Under the pieces are notes generated by a model, which made no database searches, was not told where the DNA came from, and was given only the letters and a program-made list of their open reading frames with translations. Below, piece after piece: positions 44,801 to 54,057 of a DNA stretch of 64,000 nt (position 1 is its first letter; every line of letters begins with the position of its first letter). The stretch is from assembly GCA_963971285.1 (NCBI GenBank), contig OZ020250.1, positions 8,230,499 through 8,294,498 on the forward strand, in the 5' to 3' direction. This DNA is from Astropecten irregularis (lineage: Eukaryota > Echinodermata > Asteroidea > Paxillosida > Astropectinidae). A program made the position numbers and the translations under genes.

Positions 44801-45097
44801 ATTCAACTTTAATATATGGCTGTTGCTGATAGCATGCACTGGTGCCTGGTTCTCAGCAACGTCCTCAAGCAAGAGTGCTTGAGTCACAAGCCCAGTGTGG
44901 ACTTGAGTGGGAAAGGAAAGGAAAGAGGAATAGACAGAAATAGAGTGAGAAACACAAGAGCTGAGAAAAGAAAGGCTAGAGAAGTCAGCAACAAACATGT
45001 AAGTGTTAGAGAAAACAGATGCTCCTCGAACTGGCATCCTCATCCTCCAGATCCCCATCCCATCCTTCATCGTCTTGGCTCGCTGGTACTTTGGCAT
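35801..45097 (-). CDS. Helentron replicase: PHD, C76-like and OTU proteases, HUH Rep, Pif1 helicase, AP endonuclease-like
   Basis: Residues are counted from the upstream ATG at 45136. I prefer Met14 (45097), because minus-strand TTTGTTTTCAG|GAC just before it is a good 3' splice site. In order: low-complexity HEVSS and HGLKS repeats (about 110-215). PHD finger C404-C407, C420-C423, H428-C431, C450-C453. A C76-like papain-fold protease with C684 in GKQCVAMS and D812-x-H814. OTU with D1008-G-N-C1011 and H1124. Basic KKY...YR repeats (about 1185-1385). A cysteine cluster and DUF6570-like region (about 1400-1590). Helitron Rep (about 1700-2110) with the HUH motif H1897-T-H1899 and tyrosines Y2098, Y2103 and Y2107. 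Pif1 helicase (about 2430-2860) with Walker A GGAGTGKS at 2456-2463 and IDEISMV. EEP endonuclease (about 2890-3111) with E2927 and GDFNED at D3044. One uninterrupted frame of about 3.1 kilo-residues. It should nick, unwind and transfer the element as single-stranded DNA. Confidence 0.92.
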   Translation of the reverse strand: MPKYQRAKTMKDGMGIWRMRMPVRGASVFSNTYMFVADFSSLSFLSSCVSHSISVYSSFLSFPTQVHTGLVTQALLLEDVAENQAPVHAISNSHILKLNNKKLNNSHGLKSNRHGLKSYRHGLKSYYCHGYKKYVERTSYLEREMSHETNCEVKFETSHKTCHEEGCKSHESSHEVSSHEVSFHEVSNHEVSNHEVSSHEVSSCGMMHMMGCVKKCKLRFRRSHDKSHMRRYRRGQDKCKNQVRGVFTIPLKRKCPRTLKREVRATCTCSYSWKCRQQRKNRKCQTTGYTVPKRVRMTRKARKHMMYNYRRNGKSIEQRMSKNDRQVHEEVMTSTFCHTRRCISKVIHVRHTVNRRRGNNVMKGGKKRKTCVVREEKVKELETESDNGNVCWLCDKSDGCGKRKIQCDKCCVWFHTTCTGILNIEEYLTGKTFTWVCCKCGHSNYSDSLFDNFGICTDENQFDMPCSAVDQCSGGPIDQVSDKENRRNDTPKTGNGYVKLSTGKQSIRQQSGGYFLRKRKTISPDTSSEKEKGTDNQSQPRECPKNCERRQSEKSLPHIDDTRQTESHSRNKDGTNNDVKTTGIRSVNNASKFNVKGIHPNTRRKRKVDADLKNKINEMQSNGVVKPAKMKCCKTVNSTQINHEAVDQSIVAQGSCHQGDVRFGRNIGKQCVAMSLSAIMKSQIKCLNNWGRNDMDNVLNTGNELYGFLQQSSTMNNDYLLINELPTDLNVYENNFSMNYAEPVVGTFNEQDSSLVEFNMISLKLAIEQSIQKYQACFICFHGNTFAVIFQDGIYYVFDSHSRSVHGRQVQDGTSILLRSSTWQGVYRYCTELGHSMNLSNSEQFEITGVNICISHDISICSDQHIDSINSACTSSCTQGIETPCLNETMGNNNALNNEGNDGVEEDMTHSVLFDDVNATGFDHELSNGNKSDNDLEIIQVTEPVPLNFLPLAKERKITLCQNFGVSKVCLNTDEVSTRCDNMGRPDTIRKIKGDGNCFFRAISCAISGTEENHRHVRTLTINHLLKYADKFTCFLREGFSTVQDYVVRQRLFHNGTWATEVEIIAMADMLAVDIYTYSDASRWYVFSRSFTNTDRLSDCGIYLYHRNEVHYDLVMNVHELVPSNPVDSNENYCNRDLMSESTCTRDPVSNVHVSQCDDIKKDKPTYSQCKRKRRKRVNVALKRKLDRDRARERREKNSEKSAYKERQNYAKRQKYADCKDFRKNVLEYEKNKYADNCEKKKKLLNLKYQQNALYKETIIKKSMKKYHDDSGYRQEKINRIKAKYNTDATYRQKTINRAKKTYHSNQVYRNAVINSIKKKYLSNHVYRVNLIKNLKYKYRQDANYRKKIKQRNIRQKKKRNQHARNLRNVITNWKKEVSSGPEYVCAVCCKLLFKKQVIKCNEDKYSNISCISEKYLHTCICTKECGNECLVSKSSRSRLWICYTCHRTLLQKKVPVEASTNNLELLDIPQELNCLNILEEHLIAINIPFMKLIALPKGKQNAVHGPVVWVPSNITDTVTALPRCRNENQLIRIKLKRKLTYKGYYQYQFVTKEHVETALSYLKQNNAWYKDIEINCDWNDPLLDDVNDEEHDDEVIHESDEASVSDEETDEDRLCGIPLDTCLQPIDIGQEVLDQYFDDVLCVAPCEGNNPVRVLMEEGNEAKCFPALFPAGSPIFDDKRDGKLTRLRYFHNRLMNADNRFAKCTQYIFYAQYLSEIEKVMSGVSIAMRQSSGKMHYGQSVNSSMIKDRDQLNDILQSDSGYRFMKPIRGTPSYWQSTQRDVMAMIRQLGIPTWFCSFSAADMRWPEVINTILRQQGDFRTIEDLDWNDKCTVLRSNPVTVARMFEHRFHTFLKDVIMSSAAPIGKVKDYFYRVEFQQRGSPHTHCLFWIENAPKFEEDDDADVIKFIDSYISCKLPTQEEDEELNEIISHVQQHSRKHTKSCKKKGSECRFSFPRPPSNRTFIASRDPADECNDKDSEDDGYNHEETTSISNDEKKRTAAKELLQSVWNAIKDEKNQHMSTSELFQSINITQTDFEKANDILSRKSTIVLKREPQDVWVNLYNPDLIRAWNANMDIQYITDAYACAAYVVSYMSKSERELGQLIAHAQIEAQKGNLDARQSMKEIGCVYLHNRELSAQEAVFRVCGLRLKEGSRKVEFIPVGENPVRMSLPLSVIQNKCEDDDDIFMTSRVDRYKARPDFDEFNDMCLAKFCSKYRIIYNGGTCNKSRKSPVYALKHGLGHIQKRTRTKPAVIRYPRFSVTKYPEKYYHRILQLFLPYRVDVQLKPPQFDNYEQFYMNGSFCASNQMKSVSVVVESNRSRYEKNAEALEAAKQYVEQHGMQEDAWALISPISEQERLECEAEREPVLSEDDNLDIPDLQSNKKDKVCNIEPHSVKISKQDALSLLRSLNAQQREVFNKIRDWCLQKVQGKNPEPFHVFITGGAGTGKSHLVKSIHYEATRLFTRMVRNPDNVSVMITAPTGVAAFNINGSTIHSALSIPTDARLPYQPLGEEKLNTLRNELQDLQIVIIDEISMVDHKMLCYIHGRLRQIKQTHDHKPFGKVSILAVGDFYQLPPVKGKSLYQRDITVDLWNDCFKKVELKEIMRQKDDMQFAESLNRIRVRAKQDKLLDEDVAMLQSRETGEEWDDALHIFPCNKQVDEYNQKILFATCSDYFCILANDFQKDSHKKTSLKKIPKKSKQTTLPESLWLGTGARVMLTKNLDVSDGLVNGVLGTVCEIILSHDESTPEYIHIIFDSKSVGTKVKRKSATNDGFIRIQREEEYISKQWIRRQFPLKLAWACTVHKVQGVTTDRAVVSLERTFSAGQGYVALSRVTSLNGLVIEGFNEKFVYCNKAVNDSLSVMMEFIEESNVRTLPSNGTVIMMHNIQGLQEHFKDLECNIDMMSADFICLTETWNDNAFDCETELSEFKCYHQVRSASYNNSCRVTHMLSKQCHGGVAVYGRRNKTFSRLILPVHNLEYIAIQVISEVSYSLVTIYRPPSYSMIDFITNMNHLLNELNKVSNRCIVMGDFNEDILKHTQIEKLMFEHGYKQCVTDATTENGTLIDHVYVRNIESVCATVIPTYYSYHEVVCITINM
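44478..44600 (-). repeat. In-frame 15-bp coding minisatellite (HEVSS repeats)
   Basis: A CTTACCTCATGANTG unit is repeated six times and keeps the reading frame, giving HEVSS/HEVSN pentapeptides. A second short repeat at 44730-44795 gives HGLKSYR. Both lie in the N-terminal low-complexity region before the PHD finger. Confidence 0.8.
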
Positions 45098-47049
45098 TTT
45101 GTCCTGAAAACAAATCAAAAAGAAAAACACAAACATTTAACAGCAGTAGACAGACAACACATTAAAGGGATGTTTTCCTAACCCACACTACTTACACTGT
45201 AGCAAGATGGCCCATTCATTGAGGGTTGTCTTTTATATTATTTTTAATCATTCATGTTTTTCAGGTTCAACTGCTTCAGTCAGTGATTTGTTCTTCTTCT
45301 TTAAATGACTTCAATCAGTGTTTTCGGTTTTCTGAATATCAATTAATGTCAGTTCCCGTTCTGGTTTATTTGAAAGTCATTTGATACAAAATAAGCCAGA
45401 CCCCTTCGGGAGATTCCTGAAGTTTTGTTGCTACAATGATTAAATTGATCCTTCGGATATAGCAGCATACAGTAATATCTGCTTTCATAGCTTCTGACTG
45501 AAAACCAAAAAAGTACAATTTAGGACACTGCCAAATGTAGGGCTGGAAAATGCAGGTCAGTCGAGTGCTGGTTCAGTAACCGGGAGGTTGCAGGTTCAAG
45601 TCCTCCTTCAATCAGGTTTCTTTGGTCTTCTTGACTTGAGCAATTCCCGTCAACTTCCGAGGCCTTGCGTAGTTGTTTATTTCAAATCATATTCATATAC
45701 TACCTTGTTAAAGGTTTTTCATAATTTTTGTTAACAAGTTACTGTACAAAGACACTGTTTGATTTCCTCTATACTGAAATGCTGTTCAAGTGACATACAC
45801 AAGTGACATAATGTCCAAGTATAGTATAAAGTGCAGATATTACTTCAAAGCAACAATACATAATCAGAACAAAAATAATAACTTTTGTGTACTGGACAAG
45901 TGCAAAAAAGTACAAGAATTCATCATGATTTTCATAATTATCTTATTAAGACTATAAGCATTGACAGACTCAATCAAACAAATCAATAACAGAAATATAA
46001 ACCATTGACAAAAAATCCTTCAATTTACATAAAATGTTAAATATGATTCAAACACAAGTGAGATAAGTAGCCACTGGTTATAAACCCAACAGTCAAAAAG
46101 TGTGCTACAGCACAATAATGTACAGGTATGAAGGATATAATGTTTATGTAAAAAAAAAAGGAAAAATAAGTAAATATGCAGACGTCCTAAATTAATGAGG
46201 AGTCATTTCTCCATGATTATACTGAACATTAATTAATAAAACAATCATTGAATTAATTGTTATCATCCATGTTTAATTTATGACATAAATGAATGGCTAG
46301 ACCCCCCATGGATGGATAGATTCCAATTGAGGCAAAACTATACAAGATCCCACATAGGCAATAATCCATACTGACCATAGCTATAGCATGACCATGTTCA
46401 CATACACTGAACCACAACAACATAACAAGACATTACTCAGGAAGCATAAGTTAGTCATTGTCACAATAGGCCTAACGTTACGTACCTAAGTTCATAACGT
46501 TAGCCTTTGCATCAAATTATTTGTTTACCGAAATCCTCTTCAAACATATTATGGCAATCGCAACAGACGCTAGTTTATAAAGACTTAGATGCTACATGTA
46601 CCTCACACTACTCACTGAAATATACACAAAAACAAACATTTTTATTTCATAAAGCATTCATAACCTTACTTACTTGGCGTGGTGAAAAAACACTATTGTC
46701 ATGAATAGATTGTTCTCCTCCAAGCTGTAGCTAGTAAACACTCTCATTGAGACAGGATACACGACAAAATGCACCTGGAAGTAAGCCCGTGTCCCAATTA
46801 TATGGCTGCGGCTGCAAATTACGTACTTACATATTGCAGCCACTAGCCATTGACTGCAGCCGTCGGAACGCGGCCTAAGACATGCGCAGAACGGTGGTTG
46901 TTGTACGGAAGCCGAATTGTGCCAGTTGATCTCTCAAGTTCTGTTTTATACATCGCGCGCGTGGATTATGCATAATATCTGTCGGCCGCAATAGTCACGG
47001 TCGCTATGGGATGAATGAATTTTTCTAGCCTAAAAGCATACGATTTTTT
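45098..47049. other. Helentron 5' non-coding region and likely promoter/leader
   Basis: No coding motif was found. The acceptor-like CAG at 45104-45106 (minus strand) implies an upstream leader exon here, but no donor can be chosen with confidence. Near 46790-46890, repeated GCTGCGGCTGCAA and TTGCAGCC/CTGCAGCCG form a small inverted repeat of unknown nature. Confidence 0.4.
45541..45625 (+). pseudogene. tRNA-like sequence, probably tRNA-derived repeat
   Basis: GGTCAGTCGAGTGCTGG resembles an A-box/D-arm and GGTTGCAGGTTCAAGTCCT a B box and T-arm. A possible anticodon stem CTGGT/ACCGG encloses TCAGTAA, which lacks the invariant U33. No acceptor stem was found. It is more likely a SINE head or pseudo-tRNA than a working gene. 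Confidence 0.4.
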
Positions 47050-47440
47050 AAGTAGCTCCTCATTCAAAAGTGGTAAGAGCTAGGATCATGATTCTTTTAC
47101 CAATAGACAATGTTAGGCAAGGTCTTTCATTTGTGACACATTGCTTGACCTCTGTGACCTCTACTTCCGGTCAAACCGGAAGTAGCTCCTCATTTAAAAG
47201 TGGTAAGAGCTATGGTCATGATTCTTTCACCAATAGACAATGTACGTATGGCAAGGTCTTTCATTGTGACAAAAATATGACCAATTCACGTGAGTTTATG
47301 ATTAAAGGTGCACACTTCAAATGTATAAAACATAAGATCATAATCAACTGTCTTTGTGTGTAAAAGGTTATGACAATTTTCTCAATAAAAACGGAAACGG
47401 AAAAGCCTTGTGTTCTGTTTTCAACAGACACAATCTCTAG

Positions 47441-48795
47441 TATTTTTTTTGAGTTTGTGCTGTGGCCCATAGACTTTGTACACAGATTTTTGTCCGCGGC
47501 ACTTTGGTCACTTTGAAACAGCCGATCTTAACCAAACTTGGTCTGAATGAAGTCCATATAGGGTAGTTGTTCCCCGAAACTTTTCGTCATCATGACGTCA
47601 AAACTTGATTTTATATGATTTTTTTAATTATCAAACTAGCCCGTTCACTTTGTACACAGATTACGTGAACATGGTCGTTGTACTAAACATAAAGCTTGAT
47701 CAATTCCCCATACACTATGTACAGTGTACATGTAGGCCTGCGTACGCAATTCACTGTTTGTAACATACAATGCACATGTCCGATTGCGTGATACAAAACG
47801 TCGTTTACACTTGCCATAGTTTGCACGTAATTCCTTTTATATATCATTGAATACCAGCACCAAATCTTAATCGAAATGCTATCGATGTAGGTTGCTCTGT
47901 ACGTGAAAATATTGGTCATTAAATAAAACATACGATTTAAACAACATAAATACAAGGCGCGATGAGATGTTTGATTGCCTGGATTATATATGCCGTTTTT
48001 TCATTTACTTCCTTATCATAGTTGCCAGCAAAGCAGCGTAAATGCTGATTTTGAGCCGTGTTTTGAACAGACAACCGCGCACGCGCAGCAATCTACTTAT
48101 ACCGTTTTCAGTACGTAAGGTTGCACCCAAGTAAATAAACTCCCGTGGACAACAGTGATAAATCCTCAAACTTCAAAAATCGTAAAAAAATATACAGAAC
48201 TCTCACAGCTGTTCAAGTTGCACAGAAAAATGATGATGAACATGTAACCTTTCATTTTCTTTTCATTTTATGGTAGGGTGACCGTTGAAATTTTTAGTTA
48301 TACTCATTCTCAGCTGACCACCCCTAAAACAAGGTACGGATCACTCCAGTCAAATAAGCCATTTAAAAAAAAAACATCCCTCTGCAAAGCGGCTGAAATA
48401 GACCCACTTTCTCACCCAATTGCATCAAAAATGGTCACAAATGGAAGCCCGGAGACCAGGCAGGAGGTCCAGTGCCATATTTCTTCAATCCTTCATTTTC
48501 ATAGCCCTCACAACTCTCTTATTTCAAATATATTGAGTGCTTAACTTTTATTCATGAGCTCGGCCGGCGGACCCATTTGGCCACTACATGTATTTACTTG
48601 GCTGCACCCGTATTTTCCGAGCGCACGGTTTTGAATAACGCCCTCTTTTGATTAAAACGAGAAATCATTTCCCGAAGACGATATCATTTATTTGCTGAAT
48701 CAAACAACATCAGCGATGTGTATTTAATTTGAGAAATATTCTATATCATATGCGGAAAAGCCATGTGTTCTGTTTTCAACAGACACAACCTCTAG
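47441..48795 (+). mobile_element. Family C element, complete
   Basis: It follows the previous CTAG directly with TATTTTTTTTGAGTTTG and ends with GCGGAAAAGCC, the TGTG/CACA hairpin and CTCTAG|T. Length is 1355 bp. It is collinear with the copies at 56.2-60.3 kb. Confidence 0.8.
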
Positions 48796-48797
48796 TT

Positions 48798-51004
48798 GGC
48801 TTTTCCGATTTTTTCGGAAAAGGTATTGTTTTTGTTCTGATTTTTTTTTTTTTGGCTTTTCCGATTGTGATCGGAAAAGGTATTACTTTTGTTCTGTTTT
48901 TATTTCTTTCTTCTTCTTCTTGTTCTTCTTCTCCTCAATTTGTATTGACTTTGTACACAAATTTTGTCTGCGGCACTTTGGTCATTTTTTAGTAGCCGAT
49001 TTTAACCAAACTTGGTCTGAAGGAAGTCCATATAGGGTAGTTGTCTCCCGAAACTTTTCCTCATCATGACGTCATCAGAGGTCATGTGACAAGCGATTTG
49101 AATTTAATCATCAAAATCTTTAAAAATCAACAAAAATTCAACAGTTTGAGATATTAAGTTGATTTTTTCACCAAAAGTGATTGTTAGGCAGGGTCTTTCT
49201 TTGTGACACATTGCTTGACCTCTGTGACCTCTACTTCCGGTCAAACAGGAAGTAGCTCCTCATTTAAAAGTGGTAAGAGCTAGGATCATGATTCTTTCAC
49301 CAAAAGTGATTGTTAGGCAGGGTCTTTCTTTGTGACACATTGCTTGACCTCTATGACCTCTACTTCCGGTCAAACAGGAAGTAGCTCCTCATTTAAAAGT
49401 GGTAAGAGCTAGGATCATGATTCTTTTACCAAAAGTGAATGTTAGGCAAGGTCTTTCTTTGTGATACATTGGTTGACCCCAGTGACCTCTTCTTCCGGTC
49501 AAACAGGAAGTAGATCCTTATTTAAAAGTGTTTAGAGCTGTGATCATGATTCTTTCACCAAAGGTGTATGTTAGGCAAGGTCTTTCATTTGTGTCACATT
49601 GCTAGACCTCTGTGACCTCTACTTCCGGTCAAACAGGAAGTAGCTCCTCATTTAAAAGTGGTAAGAGCTTGGATCATGATTCTTTCACAAAAAGTGAATG
49701 TAAGGTAAGGTCTTTCTTTGTGATACATTGGTTGACCCCTTTGACCTCTACTTTCGGTCAAACCTGAAGTAGCTCCTCATTTAAAAGTGGTAAGAGCTAT
49801 GATCAGGATTCTTTCACCAAATGTTAATATTAGGCAAGGTCTTTCTTTTTGACACAAACATGACCAAGTATATTTAAAGTATAATAGGCTTAATATCTTA
49901 ATCAAATGTCTTTGTGTGTAAAAGGTTTTGACAATTTATTTGAATATCATAAAACGGAAAAGCCTTGTGTTCTGTTTTCAATAGACACAATCTCTAGTTT
50001 CTTTTTCTTGTCGTTTGAGTTACCATAGGTTTTTGTCGGCGGCACTTTGGTCACTTTTAAACTGCCGATTTTTTCCAAACTTGGTCAGAAGGAAGTCCCT
50101 ATAGGGTAGTTGTTTGCCGAAACTTTTCGTGATTGTGACGTCATCAGGTGTCACGTGACCAGCGATTTGAATTTAATAATCAAAATATTTAAAAATAAAC
50201 AACAAATCAACGGATTGAGATATTAAGTTGATTCTTCCACCAAAAGTGATTGTTAGGCAGGGTCTTTCTTTGTGAAACATTGCTTGACCTCTGTGACCTC
50301 TACTTCCGGTCAAACAGGAAGTAGCTCCTCATTTAAAAGTGGTAAGAGCTATGATCATGATTCTTTCACCAATAGACAAGGTAAGGCACGGTCTTTCATT
50401 TGTTGCACATTGCTTGACCTCTGTGACCTCTACTTCCGGTCAAACAGGAAGTAGCTCATCATTTAAAAGTGGTAAGAGCTAGGATCATGATTCTTTCACC
50501 AAATATGAATGTCAGGCAAGGTCTTTCATTGTGACACATTACTTGACCTCTGTGACCTCTACTTCCGGTCAAACAGGAAGTAGCTCCTCATTTAAAAGTG
50601 GTAAGAGCTATGATCATGATTCTTTCACCAATAGACAATGTAAGGCACGGTCTTTCATTTGTTGCACATTGCTTGACCTCTGTGACCTCTACTTCCGGTC
50701 AAACAGGAAGTAGCTCATCATTTAAAAGTGGTAAGAGCTAGGATCATGATTCTTTCACCAAAAGACAATGTTAGGCAAGGTTTTTCTTTGTGACACATTA
50801 CTTGACCTCTGTGACCTCTACTTCCGGTCAAACAAGAAGTAACTCCTCATTTAAAAGTGGTTACAGCTAGGATCATAATTCTTTTACCAAAAGGCAAATA
50901 ATGTAAGGGAAATTCGTTTTTAGTGACAACATTCTTATTGATAAGTAATTTATATCATATGCGGAAAAGCCTTATGTGCTGTTTTCAACAGCCATAAACT
51001 CTAG
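48798..51004 (+). mobile_element. Family A element carrying a nested family A copy
   Basis: The 5' hairpin lies at 48798. The T tract is opened at about 48853 by the nested copy and resumes at 49999 (TTTCTTTTTCTTGTCG). Five units follow. The 3' end has the TTATG/CATAA-type hairpin and CTCTAG|T at 51004. Confidence 0.8.
48854..49998 (+). mobile_element. Family A element nested in a T tract
   Basis: The 5' hairpin GGCTTTTCCG/CGGAAAAGG has loop ATTGTGAT. Five units are present, two of them diverged (GTGATACATTGGTTGACC). The 3' end has the CTGTT/AATAG hairpin and ATCTCTAG|T. Confidence 0.8.
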
Positions 51005-51006
51005 TT

Positions 51007-52031
51007 GGCTTTTCCGATTTTAATCGGAAAAGGTATTGTTTTTGTTCTGATTTTTTTTCTTTTTTCTTCTTTTTCTTGTCGTTTGAGTTACCATAGGTTT
51101 TTGTCTGCGGCACTTTGGTCACTTTTAAACAACCGATTTAAACCAAACTTGGTCTGAAGGAAGTCCATATAGGGTAGTTGTTTCCCGAAACTTTTCGTCA
51201 TCATGACGTCATCAGTTGTCACGTGACAAGCGTTTTGAATTTAATAATCAAAATATTCAAAAATCAACAAAAAATCAACGAAATGAGATATGAAGTTGAT
51301 TCTTTCACCAAAAGTGATTGTTAGGCAGGGTCTTTCTTTGTGACACATTGCTTGACCTCTGTGACCTCTACTTCCGGTCAAACAGGAAGTAGCTCCTCAT
51401 TTAAAAGTGGTAAGAGCTAGGATCATGATTCTTTCACCAAAAGTGAATGTTAGGCAAGGTCTTTCATTGTGACACATTACTTGACCTCTGTGACCTCTAC
51501 TTCCGGTCAAACAGGAAGTAGCTCCTCATTTAAAAGTGGTAAGAGTTATAATCATGATTCTTTCACCAATAGACAATGTTAGGCAAGGTCTTTCATTTGT
51601 GACACATTGCTTGACCTCTGTGACCTCTACTTCCGGTCAAACAGGAAGTAGCTCCTCATTTAAAAGTGGTGAGAGCTATGATCATGATTCTTTCACCAAT
51701 AGACAATGTAAGGCAAGGTCTTTCATTGTGACACAATGTTTGACCTCTGTGACCTCTACTTCCGGTCAAACAGGAAGTAGCACCTAATTTAAAAGTGGTG
51801 AGAGCTATAATCATGATTCTTTCGTCAAAAGTCGATGTTTGGCAAGGTCTTTCTTTGTGACAAAAATATGACCAATTCACGTGAGTTTATGATTAAAGGT
51901 GCACACTTCAAATGTATAAAACATAAGATCATAATCAACTGTCTTTGTGTGTAAAAGGTTATGACAATTTTTTCAATAAAAACGGAAACGGAAAAGCCTT
52001 GTGTTCTGTTTTCAACAGACACAATCTCTAG
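51007..52031 (+). mobile_element. Family A element, complete
   Basis: It starts one T after the previous CTAG|T. It has four units and the Met-like CCAATTCACGTGAG pre-terminal segment. The first ~800 bases look identical, or nearly so, to 54058-54850, including the unusual CATCAGTTGTCACGTGAC and GAAATGAGATATGAAG variants. Confidence 0.85.
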
Positions 52032-52033
52032 TT

Positions 52034-53108
52034 GGGTTTTCCGCGTCAGCGAAAACCCTTTATTTTTGTTCTGTTTTTTTTTTTTTCTTCTTCTTCTTCC
52101 ATTTTGATTTCCCATAGACTTTGTACACGGGCATAGTACACGCCACTTTGGTCACTTAAAAACATTCGATCTTAACCAAACTTGGTGCAAATAAAGTCCC
52201 TATAGTGTAGATGTATGCCGAAACTTTTCGTCATTATGACGTCATCAGGTGTCACGTGACCACCGATTTTAATTTAATAATCAAAATCTTTAAAAATCAA
52301 CAAAAAATCAACGGTTTGAGATATGAAGTTGATTCTTTCACCGAAAGTGATTGTTGAATAGGGTCTTTCTTTGTCACACATTGCTTGACCTCTGTGACCT
52401 CTACTTCCGGTCAAACAGGATGTAGCTCCTCATTTAAAAGTGGTAAGAGCTAGGATCATGACTCTTTCACCAAAACTCAATGTTAGGAAAGGTCTTTCAT
52501 TTGAGATACATTGCTTGACCTCTCTGACCTCTACTTCCGGTCAAACCGGAAGTAGCTTCTCATTTAAAAGTGGTAAGAGCTATGATCATGATTCTTTCAC
52601 CAAAACTCAATGTTAGGAAAGGTCTTTCATTTGAGATACATTGCTTGACCTCTCTGACCTCTACTTCCGGTCAAACCGGAAGTATCTTCTCATTTAAAAG
52701 TGGTAAAAGCTAGGATCATGATTCTTTCACCAAAACTCAATGTTAGGCAAGGTCTTTCATTTGTGTTACATTGCTTGACCTCTGTGACCTCTACTTCCGG
52801 TCAAACAGGAAGTAGCTTCTCATTTAAAAGTGGTGAGAGCTAGGATCATGACTCTTTCACCAAAACTCAATGTTAGGCAAGGTCTTTCATTTGTGTTACA
52901 TTGCTTGACCTCTGTGACCTCTACTTCCGGTCAAACAGGAAGTAGCTCCTCAGTTAAAAGTGGTAAGAGCTAGAATCATGATTCTTTTACCAAAAGGCAA
53001 TGTTAGGGAAGGTCGTTCTTAGTAACACAATTCTTATTGATAAGCAGTTTTTATCATAATTATGCGGAAAAGCCTTATGAGCTGTTCACAACAGCCATAA
53101 ACCTCTAG
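52034..53108 (+). mobile_element. Family A element, GGGTTTTC hairpin variant
   Basis: The 5' hairpin is GGGTTTTCCGC/GCGAAAACCC. The head is diverged (ACGCCACTTTGGTC, GTCCCTATAGTGTAGATG). It has five units. The 3' end has GCGGAAAAGCC, a hairpin with loop CAC in TTATGAGCTGTT/AACAGCCATAA, and CCTCTAG|T. Confidence 0.85.
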
Positions 53109-53110
53109 TT

Positions 53111-54055
53111 GGGTTTTCCGCGTCAGCGAAAACCCTTTATTTTTGTTCTGTTTTTTTTTTTTCTTCTTCTTCTTCCATTTTGATTTCCCATAGACTTTGT
53201 ACAGGGGCATAGTACACGCCACTTTGGTCTCTTAAAAACATTCGATCTTAACCAAAGTTGGTACAAATAAAGTCCCTATAGTGTAGATGTATGCCGAAAC
53301 TTTTCGTCATTATGACGTCATCAGGTGTCATGTGACCACCGATTTGAATTTAATAATCAAAATCTTTAAAAATCAACAAAAAATCAACGGTTTGAGATAT
53401 GAAGTTGATTCTTTCACCAAAAGTGATTGTTAAATAGGGTCTTTCTTTGTGACACATTGCTTGACCTCTGTGACCTCTACTTCCGGTCAAACAGGATGTA
53501 GCTCCTCATTTAAAAGTGGTAAGAGCTAGGATCATATTTCTTTCACCAAAAGTCCATGTGAGGAAAGGTCTTTCTTTGTGATACATTGCTTGACCTCTCC
53601 GACCTCTACTTCCGGTCAAACCGGAAGTAGCTTCTCATTTAAAAGTGGTAAGAGCTATGATCATGATTCTTTCACCAAAACTCAATGTTAGGCAAGGTCT
53701 TTCATTTGAGATACATTGCTTGACCTCTCTGACCTCTACTTCCGGTCAAACCGGAAGTAGCTTCTCATTTAAAAGTGGTAAGAGCTAGGATCATGATTCT
53801 TTCACCAAAACTCAATGTTAGGCAAGGTCTTTCATTTGTGTTACATTGCTTGACCTCTGTGACCTCTACTTCCGGTCAAACAGGAAGTAGCTCCTCGGTT
53901 AAAAGTGGTAAGAGCTAGAATCATGATTCTTTTACCAAAAGGCAATGTTAGGGAAGGTCGTTCTTATAGTGACACAATTCTTATTGCTAAGCAGTTTATA
54001 TCATAATTATGCGGAAAAGCCTTATGAGCTGTTCACAACAGCCATAAACCTCTAG
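53111..54055 (+). mobile_element. Family A element, GGGTTTTC hairpin variant, second copy
   Basis: It is nearly the same as its left neighbour in head and ends, with one unit fewer. Side by side, the two copies show how elements of one subfamily accumulate head-to-tail. Confidence 0.85.
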
Positions 54056-54057
54056 TT

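Larger units (their letters stand above)
30017..47049 (-). mobile_element. 17-kb autonomous Helentron-type rolling-circle transposon
   Basis: The borders are defined by the interrupted family A copy. On the minus strand the host sequence GAGCTACT|TCCTGTTTG is opened between two T residues, the dinucleotide favoured by Helentrons. The element starts TAAAAAATCGTATGC at the 47-kb side. It ends with the hairpin TGACGTCA-TTGTT-TGACGTCA at 30017-30040, abutting the terminus. It contains one huge ORF with HUH Rep, Pif1 helicase and a C-terminal endonuclease, which identifies a Helentron/Helitron2-type element. A hAT-like element and a small MITE have inserted into it. Without those it is about 16 kb. 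Confidence 0.85.
29378..47440 (+). mobile_element. Family A element split by the 17-kb Helentron
   Basis: The 5' half is 29378-30016 and ends inside a repeat unit at GGTCAAACAGG. The 3' half starts at 47050 with AAGTAGCTCCTCATT, exactly the next bases of the same unit, and ends with the hairpin and ATCTCTAG|T at 47440. The joined halves give about 1.03 kb, the normal family A length. Confidence 0.85.

Noticed and set aside
45541..45625. Functional tRNA-Thr (AGT)
   Set aside because: The loop lacks U33, the T stem is imperfect and no acceptor stem pairs. It is listed only as a tRNA-like remnant.
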